Source: Candidatus Dojkabacteria bacterium (GTDB taxonomy: Bacteria; Patescibacteriota; Dojkabacteria; SC72; T1SED10-24). Taken from it: a stretch of 64,000 bases of DNA. Below the pieces are notes generated by a model. The model was not told the DNA's origin and did not search any database. It saw nothing but the letters and a program-made list of their open reading frames with translations. A program made the translations under genes and the position numbers. Positions 1 through 6,889 of the stretch are shown piece after piece (position 1 is the first letter of the stretch; each line of letters begins with the position of its first letter). Location: contig PWFU01000107.1 of the NCBI GenBank assembly GCA_003554185.1, forward strand, positions 1 through 64,000, written 5' to 3'.

Positions 1-91
1 GAAAAAATAAAGAAATTAGAACTAAGAAAATACCCTCTCTAAAGAAAAAAAAGAATTTACCTTTGAAATTTAAAAAATTCTCCTTTTTTTG

Positions 92-97
92 TATACT
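92..97 (+). promoter_or_regulatory. -10 box of mutS, leaderless type
   Basis: TATACT ends 7 nt before the ATG at 105, so transcription should begin at or next to the start codon. A GAGGT stretch touches the ATG and is too close to act as a normal ribosome binding site. No clear -35 box is seen at 17 bp. The bases before this box (1-91) hold no gene that I can recognise. Confidence 0.5.
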
Positions 98-104
98 CTG
101 AGGT

Positions 105-2714
105 ATGAAAGAGACTCCAATGATAAAACAGTTTATGGGATTTAAAAACCAATATCCCGATAAAATAGTGTTGTTTAGGATGGGAGACTTCTTTGAAACC
201 TTTGGGGAAGATGCAAAAGTAACCGCTAAAATTTTGAATATAACTTTGACGGCGAGGGACAAAAGTAAAAATGACAATACAGCAATGGCAGGATTCCCCC
301 ATCATGCAATAGATCAGTATCTACCTAAACTAGTAAAAGCAGGACATTGTGTAGTAGTAGTTGATCAATTGGAAGATCCAAAATTTGCGAAAGGAATAGT
401 TAAAAGAGGAGTAACCAGAATAGTAACCCCAGGAACATTGGAAGAAGACGAAAATGCATATACAAAGAATATATATCTGGTTAGTTTATGTAAGGTTAAA
501 AATAAGTTGGGTGTTGGAATTATTGATATATCTACAGGTAAATTGCAAGTCTATGAATGTGATTTTGTGCAGAAGAATATAAATAAGGTGCTTAATTCCT
601 TTGGCCCGGCCGAAATTTTATTATTGGAAGGAGAGCAATTGGATGTATCTAATTATCCTGTACAATTCTTGGAAAAGGATGATTATGAAAATATCATAAA
701 AGACTTTTATGAAGTAAAAACATTAAACTCTCTAAGTCTGAAGAGTACCTCCCCCTCCTCTACTGCAGTAGGAATGATTTTGAAATATATATCAGAAACA
801 CAGAAGATAAAGCCGAGACATATATCTAAACCGATACACTCCAAGATTGATGGAACAATGTATTTGGACTTCTCTACAGTTAAGAATCTGGATCTCATAT
901 TTAACTCAGCTACAGGAAATACCTCTGGTTCTTTGTTATCCACCCTATCTGAAAACAGAACAAATATGGGATCAAGAAAATTACATAATTGGATACTCAA
1001 CCCTTTGTTAGATCACGGTAAGATTGTTAAAAGACATAAGATAGTTGAATATCTTTTTGAAAATTTTGAATTGTTGGATGAAGTTAGAAATGTTTTAGGA
1101 AATATCAACGACATTGAAAGAATTGTAGGAAAGATAGGTCTTAGTAGATGTAATGCAAGAGATTACAAAGCATTGCAGGACTCTTTGGTGAATGTAAAAG
1201 ATCTGTATTCGAAACTTGGAGAGTTTAATAGAAAATTTGGAATATTATCAGAAGAACTCTTCTCTAAATCCAAAAAGAAATCATTGTATCAACTCATTGA
1301 AAAAATAGATGAAGTTATTGCAGAAAATCCGTCGAATATAATAACGGAAGGAAATATAATTAAGGATGGATATCATAGTAAGGTAGATGAATTGAGGAAT
1401 ATCTCTGGAAACAGTAAGAGTTGGGTAAAAGAATTTGCGATGAAAGAAAAAGAAAGAACGGGAATTACTAATCTGAAAATTAGTTTTAATAAGGGATTTG
1501 GTTATTATATTGAAGTTAGTAAAGCAAACCAAGACAAAGTACCTGAGGAATATATTAGAAAACAGACATTGGTGAATTGTGAAAGGTATATAACGGAGGA
1601 ATTGAAACAAAAAGAGGATGAAATTTTGAATGCAGAAGAAAAACTGGGAGATTTAGAACTTGAGATATTTGAAGAATTTCGTACGGAAACTCTACCATAT
1701 ATAGATAATTTAAAAATTATTGCTGAAGAAATAGCATATTTGGATGTGCTACAAGGCTTTGCTTATTGCGGGATATATAATAATTATGTTAAACCTGAAG
1801 TTTTTGATATTGGCAAAGAAGGAAAGAAGATTGAAGTGTATGACTCAAGGCACCCCATTGTTGAAATAAATGCAGAAGAAGATTTTATACCAAATAATAT
1901 ATTTTTGAATGATAAAGAGAGAAGAATGAATATACTTACGGGGCCAAATATGTCAGGAAAATCAACATATATTAGACAAGTAGCTTTGTTGGTATTAATG
2001 GCTCAGATTGGCTCTTTCGTACCAGCTTCTGAGGCAAAAATATCAATGGTAGATAGAGTCTTTACAAGAGTTGGGGCTTCAGATGACCTTGCAGGTGGAA
2101 GAAGTACATTTATGGTCGAAATGGATGAAGCTGCCAATATTGTAAATAATGCCACTTCGAACAGTCTTGTAATTCTTGATGAGATTGGAAGAGGCACTAG
2201 TACGTATGATGGAGTTAGTATTGCTTGGGCATTGGCAGAGTATTTAATAAATTTTGTAAAAGTAAGAACAATGTTTGCTACACATTATCATGAATTACTG
2301 GCTCTTGGTGAATCTAGTTCTAATCTTGTTACAAATCTTAGTATTCAAGTTCATGAGGATGAAGAAAATGAAGAGGTTATATTTTTGAGAAAAATTGTTG
2401 AAGGTGGAACTAATCGTAGTTATGGAATACATGTTGCTAAGCTTGCAGGTTTGCCGGATGAAGTTTTGTACAGGGCAAAAGAAATACTGTCTTCTTTTGA
2501 ACAAACATCTATGTTTGAAACTAAAAATACTAAAATACCTGTAGAAAAAAATGCGGAGCAGGAAGAACCAAAGGAGGTAGATAATAGTCAACTTGAATTA
2601 TTTAAAAACGAGAACAATTATTTGATTGAGGAAATAAGGAAATTGGATACAGAAAACATGACTCCAGTAGATGCTTTGAATAAAATCGACGAATGGAAAA
2701 AGAAGGTATCTTAG
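105..2714 (+). CDS. mutS: DNA mismatch repair ATPase MutS
   Basis: MutS binds mismatched or looped DNA and couples recognition to ATP hydrolysis. At 869 residues it has the normal family length. The N-terminal mismatch domain contains the FxRMGDFFE motif (about residues 24-32), which carries the Phe and Glu used to read mismatches. The C-terminal ATPase has the Walker A motif GPNMSGKST near residue 613, then a DEIGRGTS Walker B and the ATHYHE histidine. The tail (about 790-869) is variable with short helices. No mutL is present in this window. The ATG at 105 is supported by the -10 box 7 nt upstream. The family call is secure. Confidence 0.97.
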   Translation: MKETPMIKQFMGFKNQYPDKIVLFRMGDFFETFGEDAKVTAKILNITLTARDKSKNDNTAMAGFPHHAIDQYLPKLVKAGHCVVVVDQLEDPKFAKGIVKRGVTRIVTPGTLEEDENAYTKNIYLVSLCKVKNKLGVGIIDISTGKLQVYECDFVQKNINKVLNSFGPAEILLLEGEQLDVSNYPVQFLEKDDYENIIKDFYEVKTLNSLSLKSTSPSSTAVGMILKYISETQKIKPRHISKPIHSKIDGTMYLDFSTVKNLDLIFNSATGNTSGSLLSTLSENRTNMGSRKLHNWILNPLLDHGKIVKRHKIVEYLFENFELLDEVRNVLGNINDIERIVGKIGLSRCNARDYKALQDSLVNVKDLYSKLGEFNRKFGILSEELFSKSKKKSLYQLIEKIDEVIAENPSNIITEGNIIKDGYHSKVDELRNISGNSKSWVKEFAMKEKERTGITNLKISFNKGFGYYIEVSKANQDKVPEEYIRKQTLVNCERYITEELKQKEDEILNAEEKLGDLELEIFEEFRTETLPYIDNLKIIAEEIAYLDVLQGFAYCGIYNNYVKPEVFDIGKEGKKIEVYDSRHPIVEINAEEDFIPNNIFLNDKERRMNILTGPNMSGKSTYIRQVALLVLMAQIGSFVPASEAKISMVDRVFTRVGASDDLAGGRSTFMVEMDEAANIVNNATSNSLVILDEIGRGTSTYDGVSIAWALAEYLINFVKVRTMFATHYHELLALGESSSNLVTNLSIQVHEDEENEEVIFLRKIVEGGTNRSYGIHVAKLAGLPDEVLYRAKEILSSFEQTSMFETKNTKIPVEKNAEQEEPKEVDNSQLELFKNENNYLIEEIRKLDTENMTPVDALNKIDEWKKKVS

Positions 2715-2725
2715 TTTAAAAATTA

Positions 2726-3625
2726 TTGTCTATTAAAGTTGATGACCTCATTATAGTTTATTACATAACTCTTTGTACTTATTCTCTTCTTCTGTTTTTT
2801 TCATTTTCTGTTATTAATTGTATATTGTTTTTGATGTTTTTTTTGAGTGGAATACTCTATTACTTTCAAAAATATTTCTCATTTAAAAAATCTTTTGTCT
2901 TAAGTTTAGTGATAGCGATTATTTGTGCGGGTTTTGGGCAAGAATTTAATATATTGCTTCTTCTTGTTTTGTTCATATCTTTATCTAGAGTTTTCTTGTT
3001 TTTTGCGTATATCTTAATTTTAATATTTTTATCAGGTAGTTTTGATATATTAAATTTCTCTCTTGTAGCTTTTGTGATGGCTGCCGTTTGTTTCTATCTC
3101 GCCTGTTATTTTTGTCTTGATACAAAAAGCATTTGGAGAAATCATTTGTTTCCTAAGCTTTGTGATTATGAGAATAGGATAAATCTTTTGAATCATGATA
3201 TGGGGAATCTATTAACAATTTTTTCTCTTAGAAATAAAGATTGTTCTTTGAATCTTGTATTGAAAAAAATGGAGAATACTTTAGATATGTATCTTTGTTC
3301 TGATGAGGAACTAAAGTATTGCTCTTTGGGAAAGGTAATCTGTGAATGTGTGCGTGATTTGAATTATAATTTTAATGTTGATGTACAACGTGATTTAAAA
3401 ATTAAGTGCTGTGAAAAAAGTTTAAGAATATTCTGTTGTTGTATTTTAGCAGATTTTGTTAGGTTTGGGAGTCGCGTGATCTTGGAAGAAAAGCACTTGT
3501 CTTTTTCTTTAAAAGATAGAAAAGCTTTTGAGGATATAACGGATGTCTTGGAAGATGCTTTGCAGTGTAGAGTAAGCTTTGTTGGGGACAGGGTTAGGTT
3601 TTATTGGCCCCTTCAGGATATATAG
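2726..3625 (+). CDS. Membrane sensor with degenerate histidine-kinase core
   Basis: This 299-residue protein starts at a TTG 11 nt after mutS; no ATG is available before residue 37. The first 130 residues are very hydrophobic and form about five or six membrane segments. Residues 150-190 resemble a histidine-kinase dimerisation helix with LNHDMGNLL in place of an H-box (candidate His157). The following region has the length of an ATPase domain, but I see no G-box such as DxGxG or GxGxG, so kinase activity is doubtful. It converges on, and overlaps by 13 nt, an OmpR-type regulator on the other strand, which suggests a sensor/regulator pair. The kinase relation is my inference from motif and context. 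Confidence 0.6.
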   Translation: MSIKVDDLIIVYYITLCTYSLLLFFSFSVINCILFLMFFLSGILYYFQKYFSFKKSFVLSLVIAIICAGFGQEFNILLLLVLFISLSRVFLFFAYILILIFLSGSFDILNFSLVAFVMAAVCFYLACYFCLDTKSIWRNHLFPKLCDYENRINLLNHDMGNLLTIFSLRNKDCSLNLVLKKMENTLDMYLCSDEELKYCSLGKVICECVRDLNYNFNVDVQRDLKIKCCEKSLRIFCCCILADFVRFGSRVILEEKHLSFSLKDRKAFEDITDVLEDALQCRVSFVGDRVRFYWPLQDI

Positions 3626-4311
3626 TAGCCTAGCCCGTATTTATTTTTTACAAATCTTTTGCCTGTTTTTCTCTGTAGTTTATCTCTCAATCTTTTTATA
3701 GTAGTAGTTAATGCTGTATTATCTACTTTTTTTGCTGTTTTTGCTTCAAGAAATTTTATCAATGACTCTGTTCTTACAAATCCTTCACTGCTAAAGATGT
3801 ATTCAAATGTTAAAAATTCTGTTTTGGTTAAGAAGATTTTATGATCGTCATATTGGACTTGCATAGTTCTTTTATCTAATTGTAATACTCCATTTTTACT
3901 CTCATACACATGTTTCTTTTTCTCCTCTAATAATTTTCGAATTCTTAGATTTAATTCCTTTGGAGTGAATGGTTTTGGAATATATTCATCTACACCCTTT
4001 TCCAAACCTTCTACAATATCCTTTGCGGATTTTCTTTTACTTATAACAACGACTTTTGTATCGTGGAGGTGATATTTGTTTTGTAATTCTTTTAGCAGTT
4101 CATATCCGTTTCCATCTGGAAGAATGAGGTCTAGGCATATTAAATCGAAATGCATTTTTTCAAGAAATCTTTTGGCTAGTTTTAGTCTTCCTGTAGATTT
4201 AGTGACCCACTCGTTGTTTTCAAATAAGTCAGAAATGAGTTTTGCCACTTCTTTATCATCTTCCACGATTAAGATATTCCACTGTGTCAGTCCCCTCTCT
4301 TCATAAGGCAT
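3613..4311 (-). CDS. OmpR/PhoB-type response regulator
   Basis: The 232-residue protein has an N-terminal receiver domain and a C-terminal winged helix. The receiver shows the acidic pair VEDD near residue 16, the phospho-acceptor Asp in LDLILPDG (about residue 58), the VVIS Ser/Thr switch and the Lys of PKPF. The C-terminal part ends in the KNKYGLGYYIS hairpin typical of Trans_reg_C. Start could be GTG 4314 or ATG 4311. AATACT lies 8 nt upstream of this ATG, so a leaderless mRNA is plausible and I chose the ATG. The likely partner is the convergent membrane sensor gene that overlaps its 3' end. Confidence 0.9.
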   Translation of the reverse strand: MPYEERGLTQWNILIVEDDKEVAKLISDLFENNEWVTKSTGRLKLAKRFLEKMHFDLICLDLILPDGNGYELLKELQNKYHLHDTKVVVISKRKSAKDIVEGLEKGVDEYIPKPFTPKELNLRIRKLLEEKKKHVYESKNGVLQLDKRTMQVQYDDHKIFLTKTEFLTFEYIFSSEGFVRTESLIKFLEAKTAKKVDNTALTTTIKRLRDKLQRKTGKRFVKNKYGLGYYIS

Positions 4312-4359
4312 CACAGAGTATTTTCGGTGGTTTATTTAGTGCATTTTACTGTGAAAAAA

Positions 4360-5655
4360 TCACAACTTTTTGACAATTTGATTTCCTGTCTTTAAGTCCT
4401 TTTGTATATATTCACCTTTCTCAAGCTCATCTGAACCTAATAAAATGACTTTGTCTACCCCTTTCTTGTTTGCTGCCCACAGAGCTTTGTTGATGCTTTC
4501 CTTCTCTAGTCCTTGTAAAACTATGTTATCTTCATTTCTGAGCTGTTGAGCAATTCTGTCTAGATGTTTTTGACTAGAGAGATCTATGATTGGGAGATAA
4601 TACGTTGTTAATTGAGGTTTTATCTTATCAGTTAAATCCCAAGTCTCGAGGAACAACCTTATGCCTTCGTCTCCGGGGGCACATCCTACTGCAGGTATAT
4701 CAGGCTTACCAAAAATTTCTCCGAGTTTGTCATATCTTCCTCCTCCGAAAAGAGATCTATTATTTTCTTTGCTTGTATCGAAAATTTCGTAAACAATTCC
4801 TGTATAATAGTCGAGTCCTCGTATTAAATTTGGTTTGAATTTAACCCAATTGGTATATCTATCATCTTCTTTCAAAGTCTTTAGAACTTCTTTTATGTCT
4901 TCCAGGACTTCCAAATTATTTATATATTTATCTATATCTTCAATATCAATATCTTCGTTCATAAACTCATTAATTTTCTTTATTTTTTTACTATTCAAAT
5001 CATATTTTTCTAGTTGTTTTTTAAATTCTTGTTCTTTGAGTTTGTCTTTTTTGTCAAGAATTCGCATTATTTCTGTAATATTCTTATTAATCCCCAAAAC
5101 ATCTTTCAAGAAATGTGTTATTATTCTGCGGTCGTTTATATATGTGATAAAGGGTTTTTCTTGGAGGGTATTTCGAGTATTTAGTTGTAACATAATTTCT
5201 ATCCCAATTTTTATAACCTCTATATCCGCCTGTAGAGAATTAGATCCGAAAATATCGTAGTTAAGTTGCCAGAACTCTCTATTTCTCCCTCTCTGTGGCT
5301 TTTCATTCCTAAAAAAATTGGCTATCGAGAAAAGCCTAATCGGTTTAGGTTTTTGCTCATATATTCTTGTTACCATCCTCATAACGGAAGGAGTCATTTC
5401 TGGTCTAAGAGCTAGTTCTCTATTTCCTAAATCGGTAAATGTCATCAATTCCTTTTGCCCTACATCTTCTCCAGACTTGGTTCTATATAGATCTGCTTTC
5501 TCAAGCATAGGAGTTAAGTATTCTTCATATCCAAAAGATTCGCAAACCTTTCTAAAGGTGTCAAAAATATGCTTACGAATGGCACATTCCTTGGGAAACC
5601 AATCTGTTGTTCCTTTGGGAGGTAAATTTTCTAAGTATTTATGATTATTTTTCAT
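4360..5655 (-). CDS. hisS: Histidyl-tRNA synthetase
   Basis: A class II synthetase that charges tRNA-His; 431 residues is normal. Motif 2 (FFRNEKPQRGRNREF, about residues 111-125), the histidine-specific loop LIRGLDYYTG and GGGRYD are all present. Motif 3 is unusual: the usual G-x-ER arginine is replaced in AVGCAPGDEGIRLF (about residues 325-338), so the canonical ATP-binding arginine is not at its normal place. The C-terminal anticodon domain is complete. It has a near-consensus promoter with the -10 box 6 nt before the ATG and is divergent from the dgkA-like gene. Confidence 0.96.
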   Translation of the reverse strand: MKNNHKYLENLPPKGTTDWFPKECAIRKHIFDTFRKVCESFGYEEYLTPMLEKADLYRTKSGEDVGQKELMTFTDLGNRELALRPEMTPSVMRMVTRIYEQKPKPIRLFSIANFFRNEKPQRGRNREFWQLNYDIFGSNSLQADIEVIKIGIEIMLQLNTRNTLQEKPFITYINDRRIITHFLKDVLGINKNITEIMRILDKKDKLKEQEFKKQLEKYDLNSKKIKKINEFMNEDIDIEDIDKYINNLEVLEDIKEVLKTLKEDDRYTNWVKFKPNLIRGLDYYTGIVYEIFDTSKENNRSLFGGGRYDKLGEIFGKPDIPAVGCAPGDEGIRLFLETWDLTDKIKPQLTTYYLPIIDLSSQKHLDRIAQQLRNEDNIVLQGLEKESINKALWAANKKGVDKVILLGSDELEKGEYIQKDLKTGNQIVKKL

Positions 5656-5661
5656 CTCAAT

Positions 5662-5690
5662 ATTCTATCACTGTTAGGATAAATTGACAA
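5662..5690 (-). promoter_or_regulatory. hisS promoter, leaderless
   Basis: On the minus strand TTGTCA (5685-5690), a 17-bp spacer and TAGAAT (5662-5667) lie 6 nt before the hisS ATG. The predicted start point falls on the start codon. The -35 hexamer shares five bases with the -35 hexamer of the divergent dgkA-like gene. Confidence 0.75.
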
Positions 5691-5712
5691 TTTGTGGATA
5701 ATATTCTATCGT
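5684..5712 (+). promoter_or_regulatory. dgkA-like gene promoter, leaderless
   Basis: A perfect TTGACA (5684-5689), a 17-bp spacer and TATCGT (5707-5712) end 6 nt before the ATG at 5719. Its -35 box overlaps that of hisS (5685-5690), so two polymerases cannot occupy both promoters at once. Confidence 0.7.
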
Positions 5713-5718
5713 ATCAGT

Positions 5719-6114
5719 ATGGAAAAACCTGAAAACGTATTTACAAAGCATATTAGAAGTCATAAGTACGCTTGGCGTGGTTTGTATGAGATAGTTACTA
5801 CAGAGCAAAACTTTCAGATTCTGTTGTTCTTTTCGGTATTGGCGGTTATCGCAGGGCTTTTTTTTAGCATAAATTCGATAGAGTGGTTAGTTTTGGGCTT
5901 TACGATAACTCTGCTATTAGTTAGTGAGGCTTTTAATAAAAGTATAGAGACTGTTTGTGATGCTATTTGTGTTGAATACAGAGACTATATTAGATATGCC
6001 AAGGATATATCATCTGGAGCTGTTTTGCTTGCGACTTTTCTTTCTATAGCTGTTGTCTTAATAATATTTGTTCCATATGTTCTTGAATTTGTTCAAACTT
6101 TAAATGTTATTTAA
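5719..6114 (+). CDS. dgkA: Diacylglycerol/undecaprenol kinase (DgkA family)
   Basis: A small integral membrane kinase that phosphorylates diacylglycerol or, in Gram-positive-like bacteria, undecaprenol, feeding the lipid carrier of wall synthesis. The 131-residue protein has three membrane helices and the family signature EAFNKSIETVCDAI followed by AKDISSGAVLL (about residues 75-110). An upstream TTG at 5692 is in frame but lies inside the promoter, so ATG 5719 is the likely start. Undecaprenol is my preferred substrate given the many peptidoglycan genes here, but the sequence does not decide it. Confidence 0.88.
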   Translation: MEKPENVFTKHIRSHKYAWRGLYEIVTTEQNFQILLFFSVLAVIAGLFFSINSIEWLVLGFTITLLLVSEAFNKSIETVCDAICVEYRDYIRYAKDISSGAVLLATFLSIAVVLIIFVPYVLEFVQTLNVI

Positions 6115-6119
6115 CTTAC

Positions 6120-6863
6120 ATGGAATCTTTTAAGTGGGATCGTATAAAGAGTGTTCAAGCTACTGTACAAGAAGCCTTTGGTGAGGATGATCCTATACTG
6201 CTTGAATTTGATATAGTTCCTTTTGATTATAAGGTGAAGGATTTATCTTCTTGTCAGATGTTTATCTCTATGAATAAATTAGCTACTGTGATTGATGATT
6301 TAATAGAAGTCTATGATTTACACAGTTTACAATTTTCATATATTGGGAAAGAACCACAATTTATGCTTTGGGAACAGTTATTAGAAAGGAATATTAACTT
6401 GTTTCAAGAAAATTTCCCTTTGAATAAGTCTGGTTTAGTAGACGATGATTTCTTTAGGTTTGTTATGCACGAACCGAATACTCCTCAAAAACAGTTTACG
6501 TTAAGAAGAGGGAATGCTTGTGCTAAAGCATTTCAGACTTGGGCTATGGTTGAAACTATAAAAAAATTGCGAAATGATGATGAAGATATAGATTTGCACA
6601 ATATGATATATGGTAATTTCTCTACATTCGATCCTCAGTTCTTTGTATTTGGTTTCCTCGTATTTATAGTTTATGTTTTGTTGTTAGTAACTTTAGGAGG
6701 TATTTTACCGCAGATGGTGGTTTATTTTTTACATGCTGTTTTCAGCCTTTTTTGTTTGATTTTTATTGGGTGGATGGTTTGGACTATGCATTTAAATACT
6801 AAGCGTTATGCTCAGATTTATGAAAGGTATAAGAGAGGAGAAAATGATAGGGACTCGACTTAA
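6120..6863 (+). CDS. Unknown protein with two C-terminal membrane helices
   Basis: I do not recognise this 247-residue protein. Residues 1-170 are soluble-looking and rich in Asp, Glu and Phe; residues about 175-225 form two hydrophobic helices, followed by a basic tail (NTKRYAQIYERYKRG). It starts 5 nt after the DgkA-like kinase and ends 26 nt before a class A penicillin-binding protein that has its own promoter. The position suggests a wall or envelope role. No catalytic motif is evident. Confidence 0.8.
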   Translation: MESFKWDRIKSVQATVQEAFGEDDPILLEFDIVPFDYKVKDLSSCQMFISMNKLATVIDDLIEVYDLHSLQFSYIGKEPQFMLWEQLLERNINLFQENFPLNKSGLVDDDFFRFVMHEPNTPQKQFTLRRGNACAKAFQTWAMVETIKKLRNDDEDIDLHNMIYGNFSTFDPQFFVFGFLVFIVYVLLLVTLGGILPQMVVYFLHAVFSLFCLIFIGWMVWTMHLNTKRYAQIYERYKRGENDRDST

Positions 6864-6877
6864 TTTGTGATGATGTA

Positions 6878-6883
6878 TATAAT
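6878..6883 (+). promoter_or_regulatory. -10 box of the class A PBP gene, leaderless type
   Basis: A perfect TATAAT sits 6 nt before ATG 6890, with a weak TCGACT -35 (6855-6860) 17 bp upstream. The predicted start of transcription is the start codon itself. Confidence 0.6.
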
Positions 6884-6889
6884 GCAATT

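Noticed and set aside
4835-5260. 141-codon plus-strand frame opposite hisS
   Set aside because: Ser/Phe/Ile-rich shadow of hisS codons.
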